From a virus, in IMG/VR virus record IMGVR_UViG_3300044712_000998, positions 1 to 64,000 of that record: a stretch of DNA of 64,000 bases; one strand, written 5' to 3'. Positions 1 through 9,046 of the stretch are shown here, piece by piece. The translations under genes were made by a program, and so were the position numbers. The stretch's first letter is position 1. Every line of letters begins with the position of its first letter. The notes under the pieces were generated by a model, which did no database searches, had not been told where the DNA came from, and saw only the letters and a program-made list of their open reading frames with translations.

Positions 1-198
1 GCTGACCTCGACAGGGATCATGGCCTGCGCCGGTCGAATCGCCTTCACGGGGTACCTGGAGTCGTCATCGCCGCCCTCACGGTACAGATCGATGAGCCCT
101 TTTCCGAGTCGAGCAACACCACCCGCGGCCAGGGCGCCCAAGGCAACGTGCGGGATGTACCCAGCGTCGCCGGTCCAGTCCATGTTGGGCAGCACCAT
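1..198 (-). CDS. Partial hypothetical protein (C-terminus outside window)
   Basis: An open frame starts with ATG at 198 and runs off the left edge of the window, giving the first 66 residues. The start is 3 bases after the stop of the gene at 202-552 and is preceded by AGAGGA, a reasonable ribosome site. Residues about 18-30 form an Ala/Gly-rich stretch (ALGALAAGG) like the glycine-rich segments in the neighbouring proteins. I do not recognise a family. By position it may belong to the virion gene cluster. Confidence 0.6.
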   Translation of the reverse strand, partial: MVLPNMDWTGDAGYIPHVALGALAAGGVARLGKGLIDLYREGGDDDSRYPVKAIRPAQAMIPVEVS

Positions 199-201
199 GC
201 T

Positions 202-552
202 CTATCCTCTTGGTTCGTCAGGCACTTTATACTTGATGTCGGCCCAACGCAACAAGGCCAGAAAACGGCACTTCGCGCTGTCGTATTCGGTCCGGTGCTC
301 CGACATAATGGCCTGTCCGTCGCATACCGACTGCCAGATCCGCTCGTAAGCCTCGCGTTGGGTATCGTCGCAGAGATCAAACACGCCAACTCGGGCGATC
401 CAGTGCTCCTGGACCTTCCCGGAGTCCGGGGTGTCTTTGTCGATGAGGGGGAGCTCCTGGAGCCCCTTGGGGATCTCAACAGGGGCTGGCGGCCGGTACC
501 GCGACGTCGGGATCCCCTTGGGCAACCGGAGCGCGGGGTGTACGTCGACCAT
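202..552 (-). CDS. Hypothetical protein, 116 aa
   Basis: A small soluble-looking protein with a Pro-rich N-terminus (residues 1-30) and a helical C-terminal half. It lies between the glycine-zipper protein at 564-1280 and the partial gene at the left edge, with 11 and 3 bases between them. No strong ribosome site precedes the ATG, so translation may be coupled to the upstream gene. I recognise no domain, catalytic motif or membrane segment. A head-associated role is only a guess from position. Confidence 0.6.
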   Translation of the reverse strand: MVDVHPALRLPKGIPTSRYRPPAPVEIPKGLQELPLIDKDTPDSGKVQEHWIARVGVFDLCDDTQREAYERIWQSVCDGQAIMSEHRTEYDSAKCRFLALLRWADIKYKVPDEPRG

Positions 553-563
553 GCCGAACGCTA

Positions 564-1280
564 CTACTTCACACGCCTTTTCGCAAGGATGTCTTTCAGC
601 GCGGCATTCCGGCGATCCGCTTTGAGCTGCTCAAGCCTGTCTTCCAGGATGGCGCGCTCCACGTTGATCTTGGAGACCTCTTCATCGGTCTCATCCAGGG
701 AGTCCGCGACACCGAGCCCGGTACCGACGACTTCGCCACCACTCGTGATCGCCTTACCGATGCTGCGAGGTACCGACAACATGTTGGCGGCGTCCAGCGT
801 GACGATCGGAAGCGGGATCACGGCGGCGCCCTTCTCGAAGTACCCGGCGTCCTGGAGCCCGCGGACGAACCCGAGCCGGAAGGCATCCACGCGAGCCGCG
901 GCGACCTTGGGTTCGAGCTCGTCGAGCCTGTCGAGCTGCTTGGCGAGTGAGGCCTCGGCTTCCGCGGCGCTCTTGATGTACCCTGTGTTCATAGCAGCTC
1001 CGAGTCCGAGTCCGATGGTTTCCAGCTTGTCTGAGAAGCGATCACTGAGCCCAAGTGCTGAACTGGCTCCGCGAGCTACGCCAGCCCCGAGGGCGGCACC
1101 GATGGCGCCGTGCAAGATGTCCCCGAACGTGAGCTGCTTGGGCTGCTGAGCCGGGGTATTGAGATGCCGACGGAACTCCGTCATGGCCTCCGTCGTGTCC
1201 AGCAGCCCACCCGGACCCCGGGCGATGTCGTCCTGGGCCTGCATGGCGTTGTAGTAGTTCAGGGCGTCCGAATACGTCAT
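564..1280 (-). CDS. Glycine-zipper virion-type protein
   Basis: A 238-residue protein. After a polar N-terminus, residues about 55-80 form a Gly/Ala-rich zipper (GAIGAALGAGVARGASSALG), and a second hydrophobic patch with GLGLGAAM lies near residue 90. A Lys/Glu-rich coiled-coil segment follows to the end. Glycine zippers pack helices in membranes, and such segments are common in phage proteins that are ejected or line a channel. It sits 6 bases downstream of the Pro/Ala-rich protein at 1287-2561. The function is inferred; membrane association is the best-supported point. Confidence 0.65.
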   Translation of the reverse strand: MTYSDALNYYNAMQAQDDIARGPGGLLDTTEAMTEFRRHLNTPAQQPKQLTFGDILHGAIGAALGAGVARGASSALGLSDRFSDKLETIGLGLGAAMNTGYIKSAAEAEASLAKQLDRLDELEPKVAAARVDAFRLGFVRGLQDAGYFEKGAAVIPLPIVTLDAANMLSVPRSIGKAITSGGEVVGTGLGVADSLDETDEEVSKINVERAILEDRLEQLKADRRNAALKDILAKRRVK

Positions 1281-1286
1281 GGGCTA

Positions 1287-2561
1287 TCAGCCAGGAATCC
1301 GCGTAGCCGGACCACCGGCCCGCGGGGTCTGCGTTGCACCCGTACCAGCCGTCGCAGCCGGTGCTGAGGCCACCGGCTTCGGCGCGGCAGGGGCCTTCGG
1401 ACGCTGAGCAGCCTCGGCTGCGTCGAGGCTCCCTAATACGGCCTGCTCGCCCTGCTTGAGCTTCGCGATGATCTTGTCTGTGAACCCGAGGCCAGCGGCG
1501 AGCCTGACATCCTGGATGCCCTGGATGATCGAGGCCTTGTTGGCCTCGAGCCGCTTCAGAACCTCGGGATTGCCGCCTGCACCAGCGACCAGCTCGTCGT
1601 AGGCCGCGGCTGGATTGTAGAACGGGGCCTTGGTGCCGTCGTCCTTCTGCTGGAACAGCGCGGTCCGGATCCCGGCTTGGATGTCCTCAAGCTCGGCGCG
1701 CCGTGCCGAACCCGGTTCGGCCTGCTCGGGGTCCTCGGTGATGTTCCCGTACCGCTTGTACAGGTTGTAGCCACCAGCACCGATCGCCAGGGCTCCGAGA
1801 ACCTTGCCGATGATGTCGCCCTTCTCACCGCCAACAGTTCCACCGAACGCGAACGCCAGGATGCCGGCTGGGATCAGGAAGTTCTGCCAGTTACTGGTCA
1901 CCCAGTCGCCGAACCCGGACCCCGCTGGATTCTTCACCACGGCATCCGCGATTGCAGCGGTCTCCTGGGTGATCGCCCCGCGATCAGCATCAAACTTCGC
2001 TTTGTGCTGCTTGAGCGCCTCTTCGAACTGCTTGGGGTCATTGGCGGCCTCGACTGCAGCCGCAACCGTGTTCGGAGCTTTCCCTTCATCAGGCAACGCC
2101 GGCGGCTGGGTAGAAGCTGGAGCTGGGACCGGCGGTGTGGCCGGTGCCGCGGCTTCCGCCGGCGCCGGCTTCCCGCCGCGCATCGGAGCCTGAGCCGACG
2201 CTGCCTGCGCCGCTGCGGTCTGTGCGGCAATCGCGTCGCTGGGGGTCGTGGCAGCTGGTCCAGGTGCCGTGACCGGCTTAGCTGGAGCCGGAGGAACCGG
2301 GGCTGGGTCGCTGACCGGAGCCAGGGGAACCGCAGGAGCCGCTGGCGGGGCAGCCGCCGCTGGAACTGCCGGCTTCGGCACCGGAACCGGAGTCACGGGG
2401 CTCTTAGCCGGAACAGCGGGCTTCGGGGGCTGGACCAGATCGAGCGCCTTCTGGAACGGTGCGAAGAAGCCTTCACCCTCTGCCGCCACCTTCTTGGCAA
2501 CTCGATCTGCGACGACTCGAGCGAGGGCCAGCTTGACCTGATTTTGCAACAGCGTTGACAT
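1287..2561 (-). CDS. Pro/Ala-rich linker protein with C-terminal membrane segment
   Basis: I place the start at ATG 2561 (MSTLLQNQV), 10 bases after the upstream stop. The frame is open further upstream, but only as Ser/Arg/Pro-rich out-of-frame shadow of the 968-residue gene. The protein has 424 residues: a short helical N-terminus, a Pro/Ala/Val-rich linker at about 45-160, an alpha-helical part, a hydrophobic Gly-rich segment at about 227-266, and a helical tail ending in another Ala/Pro-rich stretch. The architecture resembles other proteins in this cluster. I recognise no enzyme motif; an internal or ejected virion protein is likely but unproven. Confidence 0.65.
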   Translation of the reverse strand: MSTLLQNQVKLALARVVADRVAKKVAAEGEGFFAPFQKALDLVQPPKPAVPAKSPVTPVPVPKPAVPAAAAPPAAPAVPLAPVSDPAPVPPAPAKPVTAPGPAATTPSDAIAAQTAAAQAASAQAPMRGGKPAPAEAAAPATPPVPAPASTQPPALPDEGKAPNTVAAAVEAANDPKQFEEALKQHKAKFDADRGAITQETAAIADAVVKNPAGSGFGDWVTSNWQNFLIPAGILAFAFGGTVGGEKGDIIGKVLGALAIGAGGYNLYKRYGNITEDPEQAEPGSARRAELEDIQAGIRTALFQQKDDGTKAPFYNPAAAYDELVAGAGGNPEVLKRLEANKASIIQGIQDVRLAAGLGFTDKIIAKLKQGEQAVLGSLDAAEAAQRPKAPAAPKPVASAPAATAGTGATQTPRAGGPATRIPG

Positions 2562-2571
2562 GTCTGAGGTC

Positions 2572-5478
2572 CTAGATCGGGGCCGGGGTCTTCGGGAGGT
2601 ACTTCGTGACGTCGAGCCGCGCCGGTTTCGACGCCGTGGTAGGATTATCGGTACCCGTAGGGGCTGAATCAACACTGGCGCCTGGAACGGCCGCAACAGC
2701 TGGCTGCGGCAACTCGGGAAGCTGGGGCTGCTGGGCTGGCCCGGGGTGCTTCGCGGCAAACGCCTGATCCTGACGAACGGAGCGAGCCTGCTGGGAATCC
2801 AGTGCAGCCATGAACGCGGCCTGCTCGGACTCCTGCGCTCTCAATTTCTGCTGCGTCAGAGCTTTATCACGAGCGAGCTGTTCGGCCTGCTGCTGGGACC
2901 TCGCCGCCAGGTCAGCCTCGGACTGCTGGGCGCGCTGCTGGGACTGAACCGCGGACTGCTGGGTCTCCGCTCGGGCCTGCTGGGTTGCCGCACTGATCTC
3001 CTGGGTCTCCGCGGCGTTCTGGGCGACCTGCCTGGTCTGCTGAACCTTGGCTTCCTGAGCCGCGATCCGATCTTCGACGGGATCCCGCCAGCTCACATTG
3101 AACTCGGCGAGACGATCGGGGACCTGGGCCTGGAGCCCGTGATGCAGAGCAGCCCAGGTCGGCTTGTCGGGGATGCTGTCCCCGTAGAAGAATGTGTTGT
3201 GGAACACCTCTGGGCCGACTTCACGCAGGATCTGAACGGCGCGCGCCTTGTTCTCCGGCGGCAACGCTTCGCCTACTGGCGACTCCAGGAAGGCACGTTC
3301 GTACTCACTGACCTGACGCTGCCGCGGAATCAGCCCACGTGCCGTGCCGGTCCGGTTCAATGCCATCTCACTGGCGAGCTCGTGGTACCTGGTCTGGCTC
3401 AGACCTGGCATCATCTTTTCGACGTCAGCCAGGGCGACTTCGTACTGCTTCCCGAGATCCTGGTTGAACCGGGCCTCATCGAGAGCTTCCCTGTAGATCC
3501 TGGCGTACTCAGGGTCTCCGAATCCGCGGGACCCCATCCATTCACCAAGCCTGGCCTTGGCGTGCTCCGTGCTCCAGAACAGGGACTCCGGAATCGCGGC
3601 AAGATCTCGGCCAACCTGGCGTCCCCACGAGGTCTCCGCATCGGAGGCCGCGAGGTCGCGGAGACCTTGCTCGTGCTGATACTTGCCTTGCTCTGTACCA
3701 GACAGGATGGCTTCGCGAGCCGCGAGCCCGGCGCTTACCACGGCTCCACCTGTAGCCAGCCGGGCTCCAACACCGCCGAGCCGACCGAGCGCAGCTAACC
3801 GCTCCGCTCGAGATGCTGCGGCAGCAGGAAGCTTACCAATCCGGGAGAGCTGCTCGAGCGCCTTACCGACGCGCGCCGCACCCGGGACGTCCTGGGCAAG
3901 ATGTCCGATCGCCTGAGCCCCGAACCTCGCCACGGCACCCGCCTTCGCAGCCAACTTGTTACCGGCCCAGGTCGCGACCCGCTGTCCAGCGGTGGCCCGC
4001 CCGAGCTGGGTACGCGCCGCCGTCACGAAGCTCTTCAACATGGGAGACGTGTTTCGCGAGACCCGCATGTTCGAGGCGACATCGTACATCGCGCCACGCA
4101 CCATGTGGGCACCGACGATATCGAACATCGCCTGGACCCCGGCGGCTCCAGCCTTCTGGGCATCTGGCGCGTTGGCCTGATAAGCAGCTTGGAGCTGCCT
4201 GGATCCTTCTGGTGTGATCGTTGGGATCAGAGCGGTTCCATGTGTCGCGCTCAATTTCTGGACGACCTCAGGCGTCAACTCGGTACCAGCTGGGATCCCG
4301 TCGATCTCGGACAACAGGACACGACCGGCCAGCTTGGGATCCTGCAGCCCAAGCATCGCGGTATCAGACTCCAGCGCCTTCAAAGCCTGCGCATTGGCCA
4401 GATTCGGAGTCAGCGTGAACTCCATCAGAAACGAGATCGCTGGCATCGCGGTTGGCGACATCGCCAACGTCGGCAGAGCCCCGAGTTTAGACGCGGTCTC
4501 TGCGATACCGTTCCAGGCGCTCTCCTTTGATGCCTCGATCTTACGCTGTGGGACCTGCTTGGAGGCCTCGACGACGCCCTGCTCAGCGAGAGCTTCCCGC
4601 TTCTTAGCGGAGTCCAACGCGGTCCGATCGATGGCTTCGCCACGACGTTGCGCGTTCTCCAGCCTGGCCACGCTTTCACGCGCCTCGATGACATCCATCG
4701 TGCTATTCGCCAACGGAATGAATGGCCGGAGCTCGGGGTGCTCGAACTCGGCGTGCCCGGGATGCACGGCATCACCCCGAACCTTAGCCCACGTCGCAGC
4801 CGCTATATCGGGGCCATAGTTGGCGATGAAACTGACAACCTTGCCTGGAACGACGAGGTCAACCGCGTTACCGGCCTGGTTGAAAGCTTCCAGGACCGTG
4901 GACTCCTGAGCCATCCTGGTTTGATACGCGTTGCGGTTGATCCCGTAATCCTTGGTTCCCGCCTGCACGGCCTGCTCGGGTTCCGCGAACCGCTGCATGC
5001 GCTGCTGTCGACCTTCACCATGTTCGATACCGGCCTGGCTCTGCTGGTAACCCGCGATCATCGTGGCGAGATCTTCGAACAACGGGGTCCGCGTGATCCT
5101 GCCGAAGTTCTTGAACACCGAGGCAGTCTGCCAGGGGTCCTGCGCGGTGTTCAGTACCCACGCCGAACGTGTCGTTCCGTTCTTCGTGAAATAATCCTGA
5201 TCGTTGCTCTCGAAGACCTGCCCGATGCGATCCAACAGGGCACGGACCTCGGGACCCTCGTAGGCACCGGGCTTCTTGGGGTCCGGCGATGGCGCCTGCT
5301 GTGCCTGCTTAACGGCCTTCGCACAGGCGTCCTTGAGGAGCTTGTTCAGATCGAGCTTCGCCGACCTGGGACCCTGCAGATTCAGGGTGTTGATCTGATC
5401 AACGGCGTCACGCTCCCTGACACCGCGCAACGTAGCGCGTCGTGGTCGCTCGACCTGACGGACTGGCTTCGTGGTCAC
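2572..5478 (-). CDS. Large helical virion-type protein, 968 aa
   Basis: This starts with GTG at 5478, preceded by AGAGGG at good spacing. The protein is largely alpha-helical. An Ala/Gly-rich section lies around residues 490-600, with basic AAKAGAVARFG-like stretches and a short hydrophobic segment (GGAVVSAGLAA). The last 200 residues are an extremely Gln/Ala/Glu-rich predicted coiled coil, followed by a Pro-rich tail. Size, position near the portal and composition fit a structural or DNA-ejection protein. There is no lysozyme or transglycosylase motif that I can see, and I cannot assign a tape-measure role. Confidence 0.65.
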   Translation of the reverse strand: MTTKPVRQVERPRRATLRGVRERDAVDQINTLNLQGPRSAKLDLNKLLKDACAKAVKQAQQAPSPDPKKPGAYEGPEVRALLDRIGQVFESNDQDYFTKNGTTRSAWVLNTAQDPWQTASVFKNFGRITRTPLFEDLATMIAGYQQSQAGIEHGEGRQQRMQRFAEPEQAVQAGTKDYGINRNAYQTRMAQESTVLEAFNQAGNAVDLVVPGKVVSFIANYGPDIAAATWAKVRGDAVHPGHAEFEHPELRPFIPLANSTMDVIEARESVARLENAQRRGEAIDRTALDSAKKREALAEQGVVEASKQVPQRKIEASKESAWNGIAETASKLGALPTLAMSPTAMPAISFLMEFTLTPNLANAQALKALESDTAMLGLQDPKLAGRVLLSEIDGIPAGTELTPEVVQKLSATHGTALIPTITPEGSRQLQAAYQANAPDAQKAGAAGVQAMFDIVGAHMVRGAMYDVASNMRVSRNTSPMLKSFVTAARTQLGRATAGQRVATWAGNKLAAKAGAVARFGAQAIGHLAQDVPGAARVGKALEQLSRIGKLPAAAASRAERLAALGRLGGVGARLATGGAVVSAGLAAREAILSGTEQGKYQHEQGLRDLAASDAETSWGRQVGRDLAAIPESLFWSTEHAKARLGEWMGSRGFGDPEYARIYREALDEARFNQDLGKQYEVALADVEKMMPGLSQTRYHELASEMALNRTGTARGLIPRQRQVSEYERAFLESPVGEALPPENKARAVQILREVGPEVFHNTFFYGDSIPDKPTWAALHHGLQAQVPDRLAEFNVSWRDPVEDRIAAQEAKVQQTRQVAQNAAETQEISAATQQARAETQQSAVQSQQRAQQSEADLAARSQQQAEQLARDKALTQQKLRAQESEQAAFMAALDSQQARSVRQDQAFAAKHPGPAQQPQLPELPQPAVAAVPGASVDSAPTGTDNPTTASKPARLDVTKYLPKTPAPI

Positions 5479-5494
5479 GGAGCCCTCTCGACGT

Positions 5495-6088
5495 TTACTC
5501 GTCGCGGTTCTTGCTCAGAAGCTTCTTGAGCAGCATGACGGCTCCGGCGACACCAGCGGCACCAGCGACGCCGATGCCAGCGGCCTGCCACGGGTTCTCC
5601 TTGGCGTAGCTCCAGGCCTGATCCAGCATGCCGGGCTCTTCAAGTGCGGCACCCGGGACGACTGGAGTCTTGACAGGCGGCTTCACCGGCGGCTTCGGCT
5701 TCGCCGGCGGATCCGCTGCCGGCGTGACGGGCGGTTCAACCGGGGTACCTTCTGAGCCAGCTCGACCAGCTGCGTACCCGGCACCAGCGATTCCAGCCGC
5801 TCCAGCCACGGGGAGCCCAAGCAGGATTGCGAGACTGGCGGCATCACGACCGCGGTCGCCAAGGCTTGGCCTGTACGGGCGCACCGGGCCACCGTGTCCG
5901 AGGTCCGGCATCTTCATGGAACCCAGGACCGGCTTGGTCGAACCTTCCGGTTCCGGCATGTACGATCCCGGCTTCAGCGGGTGCGCAGGCACCGTCAGCT
6001 GTGCGGGATCCGCGCTCCACCGGAACTTGGCGGCGGTCTTGGTCTGCAGAACACTGGCCAGCTTGCGGCACAACGGGGACGTAGGCAT
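5495..6088 (-). CDS. RKLA-motif protein with Pro-rich linker and C-terminal helix
   Basis: A 197-residue protein. The N-terminus carries CRKLASV (residues 7-13), followed by TKTAAKF. Related RKLA motifs occur in the proteins at 10673-11977, 13499-15076 and 15818-16237. A hydrophobic Gly/Ala segment lies at about 88-110, then a Pro/Lys-rich linker, then a second hydrophobic segment (AAGIGVAGAAGVAGAVML) ending in a basic tail. AAAGGATC upstream of the ATG is a fair ribosome site. The shared motif suggests a targeting or processing signal. The function is otherwise unknown. Confidence 0.6.
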   Translation of the reverse strand: MPTSPLCRKLASVLQTKTAAKFRWSADPAQLTVPAHPLKPGSYMPEPEGSTKPVLGSMKMPDLGHGGPVRPYRPSLGDRGRDAASLAILLGLPVAGAAGIAGAGYAAGRAGSEGTPVEPPVTPAADPPAKPKPPVKPPVKTPVVPGAALEEPGMLDQAWSYAKENPWQAAGIGVAGAAGVAGAVMLLKKLLSKNRDE

Positions 6089-6157
6089 CGGCGGGATCCT
6101 TTAGTGCGGTGCCACAACCTTATGCAGCTTCCAACGCTATGGAAAGGGTGACCTTCA

Positions 6158-8029
6158 CTAAGCCGCGGGCATGCCGCCACTCAACAGCATCTGGCCACCC
6201 TGGCTCTTGGCCTGGCTGCGGAGGTCGTCGAGGTTCTGCATGACGAGGGCGTGGAGGTCCTTGTTGCCCTCGCGCAGCGCCTTGAGCTCGCCCTTTCGGC
6301 TGTAGTCGTCCATGGTGACGAGCTGCTGCGCGATCCCCTGGGCCTGCTCGGACATCTCGCCAAGTGATGACGGCGTCTGGCTCTGGACCCCAGGCATGCC
6401 GCCTGTGGGCATGCCACCCATGGGGGCGCCCGCTGGACCAGCCGCCCCAGCGGCAGCCTGGGCCTGCTGGGCCTGCAGGGTCGCCGGGCTGGGCTGTGCC
6501 GTCATGCTGCGCAGGGCACCCATCTCTTCGCGCTGGGCGTCCTTCTCGGCCTGGGCGTCCTGCTGACGCGACACGAACTCCTGGTGCCGGATGACCTTCT
6601 TGACCTCGTCGTGGGCATCGATCCCGAACGGCTGCAGCGCGGTCTGTGGGGAGAGCTGGTTCGCCGACATGAGCTGGAGCAGGACTGCCTTGCGCTCCAT
6701 GTCGTCCGCGATGGTGGTCTTCTGCATCCTGACCTTGGTCGGCTCCATGCCGTAGACCTTGCTCAGGATATCGACGAGCCAGTCCAGGACACGGTTGTAC
6801 GCCGTCGGGACGACCTGCCAGTACGACTCGAAGAGCCGCAGTGCCATCGGGGCGGCCTGCGTGCTCAGATTCATCTGGTGGTATTCCAACGGGACACCCA
6901 GCTGGTTCAGGTACTCCTGCTGACGGAACTTCAGCTTCTCGGGCGGCATCAGAGTGCCACCTTCGCCGCCGAGGAACTGGTACTGAATCGGATATGGCGC
7001 CGTGTGATAGCTAGCTGGATTGTTGCGGTGTTCCTGCACCATGCTCTTGATGCGGGTCACGAACTGTTCCATGCCCGTGGTCACCATGGGATCCTGACCG
7101 CCTGGGGTCGGAGCCGGCGACAGGACGCGCATGCCCAGGGTGTAGTCGATGGCGACGGCCTGGTCGGTCTTGTTGATGAGCTGCTGGAGCCAGGCAGTCC
7201 TGAAGTTCGAGATCGAACGCGGCAGACCCCAGCCACGCGACCTGACGCCAGAGATGATGGGCTCATCGATGTGGAGGATCATGTCCTCCTCGAAGCAGAG
7301 CCGACCATTCACGGCAACGGCTTCGAGAACCTCCAACGGGGTATCATCGATGTGGATCCTGGCTTTCTCCAGGATGTCACGCCGGGTCTCCTCGGGGATC
7401 TTCCAGTAGACGTCCTTGCGCAGGCTGAACCGGTTCTGGGCGAGCTCGATCTCGGCGGGGTCATAGCGGTTCAGCTTGATCTTGGACAGCGTGCGATCCC
7501 GACGATCGAGGACCTCGTAATCCCCGGTGTCGTCACAGCGCGGGCAGCTGTGCTTGCGATGCCACTTCACGTACGGCTTCACAGCCGAGAACTCCAGGTT
7601 GTAGTCGACGCGATCGATGGGCTGTTCCAGGAAGCACTTCTGGCACCGCATGAACCGCTTGAACGGCAGGTACGGCGACACAAAGCAGTTCCCGTACGCC
7701 AGGAAATCGTACGCCACCGACATCAGCTCGCGGCGATAGTTGATCTCGTTGTTGAAGAAGTCCTTCCAGCTGGATTCCTCATCGGGCTCCAGATCCGGGA
7801 ACTCCAACACCGTCATGAAGTGGGCAGCGACGCGCTCCATCGCGGTACGGAAGTTGCCATCGGTGAGCCAGAGGTACTGGGCCCACCACATCACGAGTTC
7901 GTGGTTGTCGGGAACCGTGACGGTGGAGTAGTCCAACCACGGCGTCATGAACGGCTTGTTGTTGGGCGCCGTCGTTGAGCCCTGCATCTGCTGGCTCATT
8001 GCCGGGATCAGTGAATCCAGACCGCTCAT
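6158..8029 (-). CDS. Portal protein
   Basis: A 623-residue protein that I read as the portal, the dodecameric ring at one head vertex through which DNA is packaged and ejected. The N-terminal half has the aromatic/acidic pattern of large-phage portals, with AYGNCFVSPY near 111-120. The central region includes a Gly-rich GGEGGTLMPPEKLKF-type loop, and a long Gln/Ala/Gly/Met-rich C-terminal tail follows. An unusual feature is two CxxC pairs (C129/C132 and C162/C165), a likely zinc ribbon inserted in the clip or wing region. GAGG precedes the start. The family assignment is from pattern recognition, not a search. Confidence 0.75.
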   Translation of the reverse strand: MSGLDSLIPAMSQQMQGSTTAPNNKPFMTPWLDYSTVTVPDNHELVMWWAQYLWLTDGNFRTAMERVAAHFMTVLEFPDLEPDEESSWKDFFNNEINYRRELMSVAYDFLAYGNCFVSPYLPFKRFMRCQKCFLEQPIDRVDYNLEFSAVKPYVKWHRKHSCPRCDDTGDYEVLDRRDRTLSKIKLNRYDPAEIELAQNRFSLRKDVYWKIPEETRRDILEKARIHIDDTPLEVLEAVAVNGRLCFEEDMILHIDEPIISGVRSRGWGLPRSISNFRTAWLQQLINKTDQAVAIDYTLGMRVLSPAPTPGGQDPMVTTGMEQFVTRIKSMVQEHRNNPASYHTAPYPIQYQFLGGEGGTLMPPEKLKFRQQEYLNQLGVPLEYHQMNLSTQAAPMALRLFESYWQVVPTAYNRVLDWLVDILSKVYGMEPTKVRMQKTTIADDMERKAVLLQLMSANQLSPQTALQPFGIDAHDEVKKVIRHQEFVSRQQDAQAEKDAQREEMGALRSMTAQPSPATLQAQQAQAAAGAAGPAGAPMGGMPTGGMPGVQSQTPSSLGEMSEQAQGIAQQLVTMDDYSRKGELKALREGNKDLHALVMQNLDDLRSQAKSQGGQMLLSGGMPAA

Positions 8030-8041
8030 GAGGGCCTCAGC

Positions 8042-8992
8042 TTACTCGTCGATACGGGTAAGGACAACCTGGAAGACCGCATAGGGGCCGTACGACATTT
8101 CCACGGAGAACCCGTGGTACGCGCAGGTGTACGACTTCTCGTTGAACTCGACGGTCAACGGGTTCTCGACACCACCAGCCGGTGGTTCGAAGATCACGGC
8201 GTCATCGGTGTTCAGGTACGCCAACACGACAACTGATGAGCTCACACCGACGAAATCGACCCGGATCCGATGCTTCCCGATCGTCGGCGACGAGATCGTG
8301 ACGCGCTGCTTCTGCGGAACCGCTGGGGTCATCTGCGCAATACCGATACCGCCAGCGAGACCCTGCAACTGAACCGACGGCGCGGCTGGCGCCGCAGGCT
8401 GGACCTCGGCCTGCTTCTGCATCACGGGGGCCCCCTGTGGACGAACTGGGGTCAACGAGCTCAACCGGGTCTCCTGTCTGACCACGGGCTGGACCCCAAC
8501 GGCGTGCTCGGCACCCGGGTTCAGGATCGCGGCACGCCGTGGGGCCTCGGAGATCTCGACGTCGGGTGTCATGCCACCGACGGTGCCGTCAGCTGGAGCC
8601 GGACGCGCCGACAACGCAGCGGCCGGGAGGACCTGCCTGGTCCCCGTGGTGACGGCCTGGACGCCAGCATCTTCGATTACCGTGTCACCCTTCTGGCCCT
8701 TCTCAGGCAGGTAGACCCGCTGCACCGGGATCTCGGCCAGGGGTTGTGAGGACCGCGAGATCACCGAGGTGTTCGGCTTGAAGCGGTCGTTCTTGTCGAA
8801 GTCGATGACCTTGGCCGCGGAGCGTTCCGTGGGACGCCCGGCGTCGGCGATGACGACCCCCTGGACCCGGGGGCTCGTCGCGGGACGGCTCTCCAAGGGA
8901 ACACTGAGGTCGGAGCCCGCCGCGATGGAAGCCGCGATTTCACCTTCGCTGAACGCGCGTGGGGTATCGATCACTGGGCGCTGGTCAGCCAT
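8042..8992 (-). CDS. Hypothetical structural protein with C-terminal beta domain
   Basis: A 316-residue protein encoded immediately upstream of the portal. The first 200 residues are low in order, rich in Pro, Ala, Val and Arg. The last 90 or so (from about 225) form a beta-strand-rich domain with alternating hydrophobic residues (RVDFVGVSSSVVVLAY). AGGAG sits 8 bases before the ATG, and a sigma70-like promoter candidate lies just upstream. The disordered arm plus small beta domain could fit a head decoration or portal-associated protein, but I recognise no family. Confidence 0.6.
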   Translation of the reverse strand: MADQRPVIDTPRAFSEGEIAASIAAGSDLSVPLESRPATSPRVQGVVIADAGRPTERSAAKVIDFDKNDRFKPNTSVISRSSQPLAEIPVQRVYLPEKGQKGDTVIEDAGVQAVTTGTRQVLPAAALSARPAPADGTVGGMTPDVEISEAPRRAAILNPGAEHAVGVQPVVRQETRLSSLTPVRPQGAPVMQKQAEVQPAAPAAPSVQLQGLAGGIGIAQMTPAVPQKQRVTISSPTIGKHRIRVDFVGVSSSVVVLAYLNTDDAVIFEPPAGGVENPLTVEFNEKSYTCAYHGFSVEMSYGPYAVFQVVLTRIDE

Positions 8993-9013
8993 GGGGAACT
9001 CCTGTGAGCCAGG

Positions 9014-9042
9014 ATCGTAGTGGTAGCCATAGCTTTTCGCAA
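9014..9042 (-). promoter_or_regulatory. Candidate sigma70-like promoter
   Basis: Reading the minus strand, TTGCGA (9042-9037) and TACGAT (9019-9014) are separated by exactly 17 bases. Each hexamer matches four of six consensus positions (TTGACA, TATAAT). It lies in one of the few intergenic gaps and would drive the 8042-8992 gene and the portal. TTGCGA recurs in the gap at 49384-49428. This is a sequence match only; no transcript evidence is available. Confidence 0.4.
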
Positions 9043-9046
9043 CAGG

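Noticed and set aside
148-1149. Long plus-strand frames in the left 10 kb (for example 333 residues at 148-1149 and 350 residues at 2746-3798).
   Set aside because: They lie antisense to well-supported minus-strand genes with ribosome sites, and their sequence is Arg/Ser/Pro/Gly-rich without domains, typical of opposite-strand shadows in GC-rich DNA.
6584-7978. Plus-strand open frame of 464 residues.
   Set aside because: It is fully antisense to the portal gene, His/Arg/Asp-rich, with no domain or ribosome site that I can see.
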